Positions 21,257 to 31,800 of a DNA stretch of 39,231 nt are shown here, one piece after another; the first letter of the stretch is position 1, and every line of letters begins with the position of its first letter. The position numbers and the translations under genes are program-made. Below the pieces are notes generated by a model. That model ran no database searches, had not been told where the DNA came from, and was given only the letters and a program-made list of their open reading frames with translations. The DNA is from Acanthamoeba lenticulata (taxonomy: Eukaryota > Discosea > Longamoebia > Acanthamoebidae), in contig NAVB01001204.1 in assembly GCA_002179805.1 (NCBI GenBank), positions 1 through 39,231 on the forward strand. Reading direction: 5' to 3'.

Positions 21257-22057
21257 TTATCTGGGACAAACCGAGGCCAACATATGGTCGATCTCGATGC
21301 GTGCTTCTTCCACACCCTCGGCTGAGCCCTCCAGCCACAGGTGGAGCTTGCTTTGCCCCTCAGGCGGTTGCCTGCCGGGCGAGCAGAAGACACCACGAGT
21401 CGAGATGTCAACGCCTTTGATCCGTGCTCTCATGTTCTTCACTCGGTGCACAACCATCCAGCGTACTGGTTGAGCCAAGTCGTTGATCTCAATGGCGAGC
21501 GACCACGTCTTTTCCTTGGCCACAATGGGCAAACCCTTGTTGTTGGTTGGCTCGTCCTGCAGCCAGCTCCAGTTGGGGGTCCGCTTTGTCTTGTTGTTGG
21601 GCTGGCAGTCGATGAGCTCTCGGGCTTCCTCCCCTTCGGCGACGAGGGTACGAATGGAGCAGCTGTCTGCGCCCGCGCGGCGGGCGAAGCGCTGGGCGGC
21701 CGCAAAGGTTCCAGCGCGGCTCGTGCTTACCACCAGGCCAGAGAGCGCCACGCCCGATGCGTTTGTGCAGTGGGCCAGCAAGGACGAGAGCACAAGCACA
21801 GCGCAGTCCATGTGCTTGAACAGGTCCAGTGCGTGAGCTCGTGTGGCCTCGTCCAACAAGCCGTGAAGCGCGAGGATGCGGTGATCCGTTGCTGTGCCGT
21901 GCGGCCCTCGTGCCAATGCCGTGGTCAGCGTTGCGACAGCGTCAGCCGACTCAGCAACCACAACCAACCGACCACCAAGCAATTCCCATAGTGAGAGTAT
22001 ACGCATGACCTTGGCCCTTTCATCTGGTACAGCTTCTACGATTCGCGTGTCGCTCAT
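21257..22057 (-). CDS. Degenerate Prp5/DDX46-type helicase C-terminal relic with KH-like domain
   Basis: A single minus-strand exon encodes 266 residues. The first part (about 1-150) resembles the second RecA domain of a DEAD-box helicase: LVVVAESADA at motif IV and ILALHGLLDEATRAHALDLF before motif V. The catalytic motifs are gone: motif V reads LSSLLAHCTN instead of ATSVAARGLD, and motif VI HRxGRxGR is absent. The C-terminal part (about 172-262: EINDLAQPVRWMVVH, ISTRGVFCSPGRQPPEG, LHLWLEG) matches the KH-like end of Prp5/DDX46 (EINDxPxxARW, ITxRGxxxPPGKxPxEG). There is no first RecA domain and hence no ATP site. The frame is clean, so it may be a functional RNA- or spliceosome-binding derivative rather than a pseudogene. 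Confidence 0.75.
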   Translation of the reverse strand: MSDTRIVEAVPDERAKVMRILSLWELLGGRLVVVAESADAVATLTTALARGPHGTATDHRILALHGLLDEATRAHALDLFKHMDCAVLVLSSLLAHCTNASGVALSGLVVSTSRAGTFAAAQRFARRAGADSCSIRTLVAEGEEARELIDCQPNNKTKRTPNWSWLQDEPTNNKGLPIVAKEKTWSLAIEINDLAQPVRWMVVHRVKNMRARIKGVDISTRGVFCSPGRQPPEGQSKLHLWLEGSAEGVEEARIEIDHMLASVCPR

Positions 22058-22234
22058 GTTGAGGTGCTGCTTTGTCCATCGCCCTTGTGTACATGCAGCC
22101 GAAGCTGAGCTTTTTCTTTTTCAACAACGGATTTAAAGCAAAAATTCCAGGCGGGCGTGCACTGAACTGCCCGCAGGTTTGCCGGCACGCGTAAAACAAG
22201 ATGAGAAAGAAGCAAGAGGCCGTTAAGTCGAGAG
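22058..22234. promoter_or_regulatory. Divergent promoter region of helicase relic and VIT-vWA gene
   Basis: A 177-bp spacer lies between the outward-facing starts. It contains a T-run (ctttttctttttc, 22110-22122) but no clear TATA box. Confidence 0.4.
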
Positions 22235-22788
22235 ATGGAGGGTTCCAAGTCGCGTGTGGCGCTGCACGATCGACGGCAAGGCAGCCACGGGGCCGCCACT
22301 CTTACCGCGGTAGCGGTGACGGCGGACGTGGTGGAGTGCGGCGTGAGCGTCGAGCTGGAGCAGACCTTTGTCAACCATGACGAATGTCCGCTGGAAGCCG
22401 TTTACGAGTTTGTCCTCCCGCCAAAGGCCGCCATTTGCAGTACTACGCCCCTCTTTCCCTTGGCTCTTCCCTGTTGTTCTCATGTCTCTTCTTGTTGGAA
22501 CCAGAATTCCGGGTCGAGGTGGAAGACGGACGGCAGATCGAGAGCGAGCTGGTGCGGCTCGAGGAAGCCAAGGACACATACGAGGACGCGCTGGCAAGCG
22601 GACACTCTGCTTATCTCCTCTCTACTCCTGGTACAGACATGCATGCGCGTGTGAGAACGCAAAGCCTTACCGCCGACGTGTGTGCAGGTGAACAAGTCTT
22701 CTCGGTGGGCGTGGGCCTTTTGCTTCCCGGGAAGGAAGTTGTGATTCGGCTGTGCTACGTCTCTCTCCTGTCTGCCGAACTGGGGATG

Positions 22789-22868
<80 letters not shown>

Positions 22869-25800
22869 ATCATGTCTAATGAGCAATCTGGCTTGCAGCT
22901 CGTCTTGACGCTGCCGGTGGGCTCTGAATCGCTTCCCTCTTCGGCTGACTGCACGGTCTTTGCCAGCTTTAGTACGTGCGCCGCAATCTCCCCCATGAAG
23001 GGCGGAGCTGATCAGCTTTGTTTCTGTGCCTCTTCTTCTTTGTCGGCGATGGCAGCGATGGCGTCCCCGATCGACAGTATAAGCGCCAACCACCCACAGG
23101 CAGAGGTAGTGACCGAGCAAGACCGCAAGCAAGCCGCGGTCAGCTGCACGTCAGCAGAGGCAATCTCTCGGGATCTCAGCATCCGCGTGAAGCTGGCCCA
23201 AAGCCTTGGGTACTCAGAAAGCTAGACCGACAGAGAGAGAGAGAGAGAGCGCTCACCTCTGCACACACACACACACACACAGAACAAACGCTCTTCTGGA
23301 GGTCGACCCTGCCGGTTCCAAAGCGCTGATGCTCTCGTTCTGTCCCACCTTTGCCGGGCAGCGCGGTGGCTATGAGTTCATCTTCCTCGTCGACAGGTGC
23401 GGCCTTTTCTCTTCCTGTGGTCATCATTTCGTCCAGCAGGCCATCATCGCCCACACGATAACCAAACAACTCTTCCATGCATCGTCCCATGAAGGTCGGG
23501 AAGCATGTCAGGCAGCCGCATCGCCTGCGGTACGTCGTCTTCTTCTTCCTCTTATCCCTCATGAGACTGATTCGTCTGTTCGGTGCTTCAGTCCGAGACA
23601 CCCTGCAGCTGCTGTTGCGCAGCATCAGCGAAGGCGACGCGTTCAACATCATCGGCTTTGGTTCCTCCACGGATCGCCTGTTTCCCGAAGCCAGCGCGGC
23701 TTACGACGACCGGTCGTTGGAGTTGGCCACCGCGCACGTCCGGGCCATGACCGCCAACCTCGGTACGTATCGCGTGACCACGCCCCCCCCCCCACAAGCA
23801 TGGCCGTGACCATATGGCTGAGCGTACTGGCAGGCGGGACGGAGATCCTGGAGCCCCTCGTCGACATCCTCGGCAAGCCACCGGCGGGCGGATGTCCCCG
23901 CCAGCTGTTCATCCTCACCGACGGCCAAGGTACGAAACGAAGGCTTCAGTCCAGAGCTTCGATCGTGCCGGCTCGCTCGCTGAACGTGCGCCTGCGCGCA
24001 GTCTCCAACTCTGGGCAGTGCATCGAAGTCGTGCGCCAGCATGCGGGGGCCACACGGGTCTTTACCTTTGGCATCGGCCAGGGCGCCAGTCGGGTACGCT
24101 GACGTCGCGCTGATCTTCGCATGCTATTTCGTCTCATCTTGTGGTCTGTCCGACCTCGACCTGTGTGCACAGGCGCTGGTGGAGGGGCTGGCCCAGGCGG
24201 GAGGCGGACAGCACGAGATGGTCGCCGGGGGCGTGGACATCGAAGATGCAGTGATGCGTCAACTCAGCCGCGCCATGCGCCCTCACCTCACCGACGTGCG
24301 TCTCTCTTTCCCTCTCTTTCTCACCACTTGGGATCTCGTCCGCGTTCGCTCGGTTGACGTCTCGGCTGCCCGCTTTTGTGCAGGTGACGGTCAATTGGGG
24401 GCCAGAGATCAAAGTCACCCATCAAACGCCGACGCGATTCCCTTCCGGCGTGGCCTCGGGCTCATCGTGCGCGGTCTACGCCTTGCTCTCCGTCGAACCT
24501 GAGAAGGACAAGGCCTCTGGAGCCATCAGCGCGCAGCGATTGTGCTCCCTGGTCTCGACTCATGTGGCGCTCGAGGGACGTCTGGGGGACGAGCAGCTGC
24601 TGCGATTCGGCATTTCCCCCGACGCAGTCCGGGTGGTGGAGAATCAGCGCGTGCTCCACCGGTTGCTGGCCTCCGCGTTGATCCGGTGTGCCGAGCGACC
24701 TTACCTCCCGCTCTCCCCTCTGGAAACACACACCCACACATACAAGACTCACATCCCCTGGTCCTCGACCTCATCAGAGAGCTGGAGGATGTGCCTGTGT
24801 CCGAGTCTGCCCATGACGCAGAGACGCGCCAGGCGCACGCGATCGAACTGTCTCTCCGGTACCAGAGTGATGCCAATCCCTCTCGCGTGGTGTTATTGCG
24901 CAGAGGCTTCACCACTGACGCTCCGCTGGTCTGCAGGTATGGTGTGCTGTGCAAGAGCACGGCATTTGTCGGCGTGGAGGAGCGCGATGAAGCTGTGGAA
25001 GGCAGCATGGCCAAGCGATGCTTCGTGCCCGTGGGGCTTCGTTGTAGCTCTTTCTCCTCCTTACGAGCCCCATCCCCCGTCACTCACACCAGCTGCGCAC
25101 ACGCACACGCACACACGCGAACACGCACACGCGACCCAGACGCAGCAGCCGCGGAGAGGCAAAGGACACGCACGCTATTGATCAACGGTACAACACTCGG
25201 GAAGCGCCCAATGCACAACCTGGACACCACAAGCTGACGCGTGCGGGAACACAGGGGTGGAGTACACGGTGGTTGATGTGGCGAGGTCCAAGACGGGCAA
25301 GCACGGCAGCGCCAAGGCGCACGTGACCGCTATTGACCCGATCACGGGCAAGAAAGTCCAACACGTCCTCCCGGCGTCGCAGCTCGACGCCTCGATCTCG
25401 ACCGCCGATCGCCGGCCGAGGGAAGAAACCACGAAGACGACCGCGCCGGCGAGGAACGAAGCGGACAGAGCGCGAATCAGAAGCATCATCGTGCAGCAGA
25501 GCGCCGCAGGTCTGTGGAGTCTGGAGGCTCTCCTTGTACTTGCTCCTCCTCCTCTCTGATGCGTAAGCGCGAGTTCTGAAGAGCCTAAAACGTCCACTCG
25601 ACACACCACGCAGACGCATCTGCCGACGCTGACCGCGGGGGAGTGCATGGCCTGGGCCGCCCGAGAACTGCCCTCCCCTGCTGCCGTTGGGCCAGAAGCC
25701 ACGACTGACGCCGTTGCATCAGCCAAGGTGTTGGCCACGCGATGCGCCAGCCTGATGCTCGCGGCCTTCCTCGCTCGAGCCTTCCCCGAGTGGTCCGTCC

Positions 25801-26019
25801 GGGGGCGTGTGCATGTGTTTTGTTTGAGCTTTCTTTTGGTTTAACGTCAAGTTTGCGCGCATACGCAGGGAGCACTTGTGGGGCCTGGTGGTGGAGAAGG
25901 CGCGCAGAGCCGTGTGGACGACGGCCTTCCACCTGCCCGCCGAAGAGGCCGCCAGACTGGAGGCCAACGCCGCTGCGTTCCTCCGCCAACACGGAGCTCT
26001 TCTGGCGCCCAAAGACTAG
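22235..26019 (+). CDS. VIT-vWA domain protein with inserted eIF5A-like domain
   Basis: Seventeen exons: 22235-22439, 22505-22630, 22688-22788, 22899-22971, 23056-23209, 23283-23396, 23495-23529, 23592-23762, 23834-23929, 24002-24093, 24173-24295, 24384-24685, 24778-24858, 24937-25187, 25255-25535, 25614-25792 and 25869-26019 (844 residues). Residues about 15-150 are a VIT domain (CPLEAVYEFVLPPKAA). About 247-430 are a vWA domain with an intact MIDAS start (DRSGSMSG) and FILTDGQ. The VWA5A-type tail follows (IELSLRYGVLCKSTAFVGV). Then comes an eIF5A N-domain-like stretch (about 636-687) with VARSKTGKHGSAKAHV and IDPITGKKVQHVLPAS, and finally the VWA5A-type C-terminus (GLWSLEALL, VVEKARRAV). 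The intron after exon 3 would be GC-AG. The linker coded at 25010-25160 (His/Ala/Arg/Thr-rich) may hide another intron. Confidence 0.85.
22789..22867. repeat. (GCAC)n microsatellite in intron
   Basis: About 79 bp of nearly perfect GCAC tetranucleotide units. It begins exactly at the proposed GC donor of intron 3 of the VIT-vWA gene. It reads Ala-Arg-Thr-His repeats in all-open frames, which creates misleading ORFs on both strands. Confidence 0.95.
23232..23281. repeat. (GA)n and (CA)n dinucleotide repeats in intron
   Basis: A GA run (about 23232-23249) is followed by a CA run (about 23262-23281) just upstream of the acceptor at 23282, inside an intron of the VIT-vWA gene. The CA run takes the place of the usual pyrimidine tract. 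Confidence 0.9.
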
Positions 26020-26062
26020 GCTGGAGTGTTGCACATTGCCGATGGGCCAAGAACCGCAAGAG

Positions 26063-26079
26063 TTTTTTTTTTTTTTTTT
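26063..26079. repeat. T17 homopolymer between convergent genes
   Basis: Seventeen T lie in the 65-bp gap between the stop of the VIT-vWA gene (26019) and the stop of the F-box gene (26085, minus strand). On the minus strand it is an A17 run in the F-box 3' region. Confidence 0.9.
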
Positions 26080-26084
26080 GGTCG

Positions 26085-27911
26085 TCACCGTCTCTGGTTC
26101 AGGGCGAGGTGGAGGCGTGCGGCGGTTTTCTTGGCGGAGGTGGACTGGGGCTGGACGGGAGGAAGCCAGGGACTGACCATGACAAGCTTGTTATCCGCGC
26201 AGAGGCGCGCGATGCACTTGGGAAGGCCAACCACGGCCGTCAGAAAGGCGTCCATCTGATGGACCATCGGCTGATGCGCCGCCGAATGCTCGCCGATCAG
26301 GAAGGCCATGGCGGACGACATAAGCTTGCTGTAGTCCTTCTCCGTGGGAGGCTCTTTCTTTTCGTCGTCCTCGTCGCCCTCGTCGTCCTTGTCGTCCTTG
26401 TCGTCCTCGTCGTCCTCGTCGTCCTCGTCGTCCTTGTCGTCCTCGTCGCCCTCGTCGTCCTTGTCGTCCTTGTCGTCCTTGTCGTCCTTGTCGTCCTCCT
26501 TGTCGTCCTCGTCGTCCTCTACTTCCTCATCCTCCTCATCTGCCTCGTCGTCTTCGTAGTCGGTTTCGTCGGCATCCTGGTCCGAGTAGTACGCCTTGAA
26601 CTGGAACGGTTCTTGGTGACCGCCTTTCTTTGGGGCTTTGCCTCCACCAGCAAGCGGCGTGTCTGCGCCAACAGCCACCACAACAACCACAATTAAACTT
26701 GATAGTTAAAAGGAAACAAGACACCCATATGGGGGGAGTATATGTGCATACCAGCGATGTAAAGGATCATGTAATCTCGCGTCTCAAAGTCATCATCCCA
26801 GCCATCTTTCTCTGTCTGCCTGGAACAGAAGGAGACGTAGAGGGGCAAGCCCGTGGCCAGGCTGTGCACCACCAGGCTCACCTGCCGCTTTTCAATGGGC
26901 ATGTACTTGACCTGTCCCTGGCCACTCCAGTCCCACCAGTAGACGGCGGCACGAAGGAAGGACCAGTAAGTGCCCTCCAGCAGCGTCGAGAACAGCCCAG
27001 GGAACGCGCGTCCCAAGCGCTTCCTCTCGCTCCAGGAGACCTCCAACTTCCTGTGTGGAGTGTTGTTGGGGACGTTGCAGCAATGAGAGACCTCGCCCTG
27101 CCTCTGATCCAGGAAGAGGGGGGATGGGCACAAGCAAGAGACAACGACGTACGAGGGCGGGCCTTTCTTCTTGACCTCGTCCATCCAGCTGTAGAGGGCG
27201 GTGCCTTCGAGGCCGCGCTGAAGAACGCGGCCCACGTCCTCTGGTTTAGCCGTGCTCAGCTCTCTCTGGCACCTCGCTTGGAGGTGCTTGATGTCTGCAC
27301 GTGCGACCCGTGAGTCAACAACCGCACAAAGCAGGGGGAAGCGAGAGGGAGGGGGCACCTTGGCGAGCCTGCAGGCCCAGTCTCTGCAGTGCCACATGGC
27401 GCCAATCGGGGCATGTGCGTGTGTCCATGGGCTCTTCTCTCCTTCCTCCGGTTCCAGCCTCGTCATCAACTTGCATACTGCCTTCTACTTTATCATCAAC
27501 ACCAGAGTTGCGTTCTGCTTCATTCTCGTCATCCGAATCAGAGCTGTCGCTGTCGTGCTTCTTCATGTTGTCCTGGTCATTGGGCTTGAGCAAGAGGTCG
27601 AGCGAAGGCAAGGGCCACGAGTTGTTGTACGCCCGACGCCACACCGCTGATGTGGCTGGACAGGGTTGTGCCGGTGCGAGGATGGCGCGCCAGGGGTGGC
27701 ACACGAGCTGGCACTGTGCGAGGTCGGCTACGTCCAGCCACAGCAGCACTTGGCACACCATTTCATTCGGCAACGCCAGTGCTGGAGGCAGAAGTATAAG
27801 TTTTTTAAAAAAATAAATAAATAAATCATAAAGACAGAGAACAGGAAACGGGAGAGTGGTACCTGCACTTGGTCCGTGCACCGTAGGTTCACTCGTTCTA
27901 CGCCGCTTCAT
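26085..27911 (-). CDS. F-box protein with long acidic tract
   Basis: Four exons on the minus strand: 27911-27863, 27781-27359, 27294-26752 and 26662-26085, giving 530 residues. An F-box lies near the N-terminus (about 17-55: ALPNEMVCQVLLWLDVADLA, CQLVCHPWRAIL). A Ser/Asp/Glu-rich linker and a central domain of unknown family follow (about 160-340), with Trp-rich blocks YWSFLRAAVYWWDW and LVVHSLATGLPLYVSF. The last exon holds a striking tract of Asp/Glu/Lys repeats (DDKDDKDDKDD type, coded at 26354-26540) and a conserved-looking C-terminal helix region. F-box proteins recruit substrates to SCF ubiquitin ligases through Skp1. The substrate domain was not recognised. The acidic tract could act as a histone-like or basic-protein binder, which is inference. 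Confidence 0.8.
26354..26540. repeat. Trinucleotide-type repeat coding an Asp/Glu/Lys tract
   Basis: Imperfect gtc/ctc/ctt-gtc-ctc triplet repetition on the plus strand codes an acidic tract on the minus strand within the F-box gene. All six frames stay open across it, so it yields spurious hydrophobic (Val/Leu) and Ser-only ORFs on the other strand. Confidence 0.9.
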
Positions 27912-28141
27912 CGTCTGCAACGGGTTGTTGGCAAAAGAGAAGATACTGTTTTTAATTTCTTTTTTTTTATCGCGCCCTATTCGCCGATAAGCTCCGCCTT
28001 CTTTTCTTCCTTGAAAACAAATAAATAAAAGGTCAAAAAACCAAAATGCAAAGCGATTCATGTTGTAAGCTTAACTTTACAAAATATCTTCAATAACAGA
28101 TACGAAGCTGCGAAGGGTCACAGCAGAACGCGTCCTTCAAC

Positions 28142-28552
28142 TTAGAAGAGGAGGAACGACAGGTAGGACACCCAGCTGAGAAGCGAAGCGGCCGAGCTGC
28201 ACTGCTGGTTGAGGGTGGGGCGGAACGAGAGCGCGCTTGCGGCGTTGGTGATCGCTGTGCACTGCGTGTTGGTAATGGTGTTGTTCGCGTTCGTGCAGCC
28301 GACATCGGTGTAGACAACAACGTCACCAGTAGTGCAGTTGGCCGAGAAGAACAAGTTGACGCCTTGGATGTTGGCGACGGCGGTGCAGGCACCGCTGTTG
28401 ATGTTGTCTGCGGTGCGGCAAATGCGGGACGAGGCGCCGCTGCAGGAGGAGGTGCCAATGAAGAAGTCGAGCTTCACGTTGCAGGACTGGCCAGCGGCCA
28501 AGGCGAAGAGGGCGCAGAAGGCGAGCAGAAGGACAATGGGAAGGTGCTGCAT
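28142..28552 (-). CDS. Secreted or GPI-type cysteine-rich protein
   Basis: A single minus-strand exon encodes 136 residues. A signal peptide (about 1-21, PIVLLLAFCALFALAAG) is followed by eight cysteines in a small Ser/Thr/Asn-rich domain (CNVKLDFF, CSGASSRIC, NCTTGDVVVYTDVGC). Two N-glycosylation sequons are visible (NCT and NNT). The last 15 residues are hydrophobic (LLSWVSYLSFLLF) with small residues just before (SSAAS), which fits a GPI-attachment signal. No family was recognised. A small secreted disulfide-rich surface protein is the simplest reading. A TATA-like ATAAAAGG (28626-28619, minus) lies 67 bp upstream. Confidence 0.75.
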   Translation of the reverse strand: MQHLPIVLLLAFCALFALAAGQSCNVKLDFFIGTSSCSGASSRICRTADNINSGACTAVANIQGVNLFFSANCTTGDVVVYTDVGCTNANNTITNTQCTAITNAASALSFRPTLNQQCSSAASLLSWVSYLSFLLF

Positions 28553-28618
28553 GGTTGGGTGTCGGGTGTGGGTATCTGTTGTTGACTGCTGCAGTGATGG
28601 TTGAATGGACTAGCTCGT

Positions 28619-28626
28619 CCTTTTAT
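28619..28626 (-). promoter_or_regulatory. TATA-like box of cysteine-rich protein gene
   Basis: ATAAAAGG on the minus strand lies 67 bp upstream of the start at 28552, in a GC-richer context. It was identified by eye. Confidence 0.5.
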
Positions 28627-28838
28627 GGCGCAAACGCTCCACTCCGAAAGTGCGATGATTGGTCCTAGCAGCTACCATTTATCTCTTGTCTTTGGAGTAC
28701 ACACCCTTGGGATTGGGGAAGCACGATGATAACGCGACGGCCCAGTAAGATGAAGGGTTGCATTTCGGTTGAACACGTTTTTGAGCCACTGCGGAGGCAA
28801 GCTTGAAGGAATTTGTAACATCTTGATCACGCAGTCGG

Positions 28839-31800
28839 TCACTGGGTGAACCGGAAGAGCGGAGGCAGATCGCCAGATGGGGGCAGATTGGGGCCAACAA
28901 CCACCCGCTTGGCGGCACCACCACCGGCCAGAGGCTCCAGCGCAGCGACCCAGTTGGCCTGCGATCGACGACGCCCCCGCCAAGCCAGGCCCGGGTCAGT
29001 TATGGCTCGCGCGTATACGCACAGCCTGTTCAGGGGAACCAGGACGTCGCACCTGCTGGCGGAGGGCGTCGTGGGAGGCGAGGAAGGCGTGTAGCTCGGT
29101 GACTGTGGGCTGCACCAAGGGCACGCCCTTGCCGGCGGCCAGCGCGCTCGCAGCCGCCAGGTGTCGATACGCCCTTTGCGGGCCCACCCACGGCACGAGT
29201 CAGCACGCTAGCAATAAAAAACGAACAAAAAAAAACAAAAAACAAAACAAAAAACAAAACAAATAAAACCAAATAAAACGAAATAGAACGAAAGCGAGAG
29301 CCTTACGCGGGATCTAGGCGGGCGGCGAGCTGGAAGGCGTTGATAGCGCTCTTCCACTCGGCCGGAGCCGACTTGGCCAGGGCAGCCTGGACGGCGCTCT
29401 GCCCGAAGGCGAGGCAATGTCGCACGAGCTTGGCCTTGAGACGCGCCTCTTTCTCATTGCCGTCGGCCTCGTCATTATCGTCATCAGCTTGGACCTTCTT
29501 CTTGTCGTCCTCGCGGTTGCTAATGCTGACGTTGTTGGTTGATGCATTGCCATTTACACCGCTGTCATCAGAGGCCAGCCCCAGCTCATCGACCAGCGAC
29601 GTGGCCAGCGCGACGCCTTCGGCATACAGGCCGTGGCGCTCACAGATCCTCAGCTGCGCGCCGTGGCCTCGTCAGCCGCGGCCCCCAAAGCTTTGCAGAG
29701 AGAGGCCACACGCACCTTGGCCCAGGGCGAGAGGCCGCGCAGGCGGAGCGCGTGAGCCTCGTGGCCGAGTAGGGCTAGCAGCCGCGCCATCTGCTCGTGG
29801 CACGTCTCGTCCGTCTTGTCCGCCCTGATTTTATGATTTATTTTATTTTATTATTTTTATTATTAAATATTCATGAAGATTAAAAATAAGAGAATTTGTT
29901 TTCGAAAAATGCGGAGAAGGCGGCAGGCATACCAGAGGACGGCCTCGTCGACAGAGGGGAGAGTGACGAGGAGGAAGAACTTGAGGAGCGTGTGGTTGAC
30001 GGCCACCCGGACGACGTCGCCCGTGACGGTGAGCACCCCGAGCTCGCCCTGCGGCAGGAAGGCCAGCAGCGCCAGCGGCGGAGGCGGGCGGGCGGCCACC
30101 GGGCGCGCGTCGCCCGGCGTGGTGTCGCCGGCCACCTGCCACCCGTTCTCGCCCTCGGGCAGCGCCGCCAGGACGATGCTCCCGAGCGAGTGGGCGCCCA
30201 TCATCACTGCGCCGCCGGTCCGGCGAGGGCTCGTCAGACGAGGCCTCGAGCCAGCTGCATTGCTGCGCACGCAGAGCCAATAGGGGAAGAGGGGGGGGGG
30301 CGCACGGCAGCGAATCTGGCGGTCGGTGGCGAAGAAGAGGCAGGCATTGGCCCACACGGCCGAGACCATGCGGTGCTCCACGCGTACCACCTCCGTCAGT
30401 CCGCCCTCCTCCAGCGACCTGCACATACATTTTTAACATATTTGTGTTACAAAAATGGGGAATAAAAAGAATAAGAATTAAATTGCAAAAGGAAAAAACG
30501 TACGCGAGGGAGAAGACGCGGGTCGAGGAGGGAAGGGCGATGGCGCAGAGCTTTCCCTCTTCGTCCCACTCCACGAAGTCGGCCGATGGGATTGCCCTGC
30601 GCATAAACGAAGAAAGAATTAAGAGAAAAGCGGAGGAAATAGAAAGAGCGAAGAAGGAGGCGCGTACAGGGCGGAGGGGCGGTAGGGGCCGTCGCGTCCA
30701 GTGTTGTTCTGCGAGCCGCGCACCAGGAAGCGCAACTGCGGTGGGCTGGGCTTGCTGTCGCCCCGTACCGGCTGTGCCACAAAAGAAGGACGGGAGCGAG
30801 GAATTTGATGAATTCGCAGCCCAAGTGTGAATCTTGGGCAAGGAGACGTACAGGCGGGATCGGGCGGTACTTGAGGCCGATCACGGGCCCGGACATGAGG
30901 CCCTCGAGCACCTGCGCGGCGGCCGGTCAAGCCCCGAGTAAGTGTGTTGGGCACATGAGGAAGAAAAACAAGTGCTCTCCGAGCGAGCGAACCTCGCCCT
31001 CGACGTCGGTGTCGATGTCGGCGCCGGTGTCCACCACGCGCCCGGCGTCGAAGGTGAGGAATCGGGTCACCATCGCGAATTGGCGCGGACTGAGGGCCTC
31101 CTTCTTCTTTTTCTTCTCCTTTTCGTTGACCGCGGAGGCCACTGCGTCATTAACCCCCCGCCCCGCCGCCGATCATGGCCATTGTCATGATACAATGATC
31201 ATGCGATCATCATCATCCATCAGCAGCTTGGAGAGCGACGAACCGGGGATGGACTCGAGCACGGCCAGCACATCGGTCTTGTCCTGGCGCAGGGCCGAGG
31301 GCAGGCGCCAGGCGAGGCTCTTGGCGCGCCCCTCGTGCACGCACTGCCACGACGTCGTGTCCAACACCTGCCACAAACGCACGCGGTCATGTGGGCGAGA
31401 TGATCACCACTAGGTCCGGGCGACGGCCGGCATCGTCCGAGCGTGTGCGTGTGTGTCGACAGAAAGATGTGGTTCACAGTAAGTCGGCGGACCTGGAAGG
31501 AGGCGTCGTCGTAGGTGACGGTCAGGTGGCGGTAGGAGGGGCTGGCCTGCAGCCGGATGGCCCCCTTGCGCGTGAGGATGTGGGCCTTGGCCACTTTGCT
31601 GCTGCACTCCCCCCCCCCCAAACCATAACAGAACGCGCGGCAGTCAGTGCCTACCGCCGGTGTGATGTGGGCAGAGGCGAGGCGCCAAAGAGTTACTTGT
31701 TGAAGTCGCGCGTGAAGATGGCCTCGCCCTCGCGCAGGTAATAGATGTGGCCCTGCTCCGCCCACACATTCAGTCGACATAAAAAATGGATGCGGGAACG

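Noticed and set aside
22789..22867. CRISPR-like direct repeat
   Set aside because: The unit is only four bases with no spacers, in a eukaryotic gene context; it is a microsatellite.
22752..22996. Thr-His-Ala-Arg and Val-Arg-Ala-Cys repeat proteins
   Set aside because: They are translations of the GCAC microsatellite, which lies in an intron of the VIT-vWA gene.
25255..25535. Independent eIF5A gene
   Set aside because: Only the first domain is present, there is no OB-fold, the domain begins in the preceding exon, and the frame continues into the vWA-family C-terminus.
26112..26696. Hydrophobic Val/Leu-repeat membrane protein on the plus strand
   Set aside because: It is the reverse complement of the Asp/Glu/Lys tract of the F-box gene.
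31753..31778. 26-nt intron in the TTRAY2-like gene
   Set aside because: Far shorter than all other introns here; the donor at 31829 gives a normal 77-nt intron and also keeps the frame.
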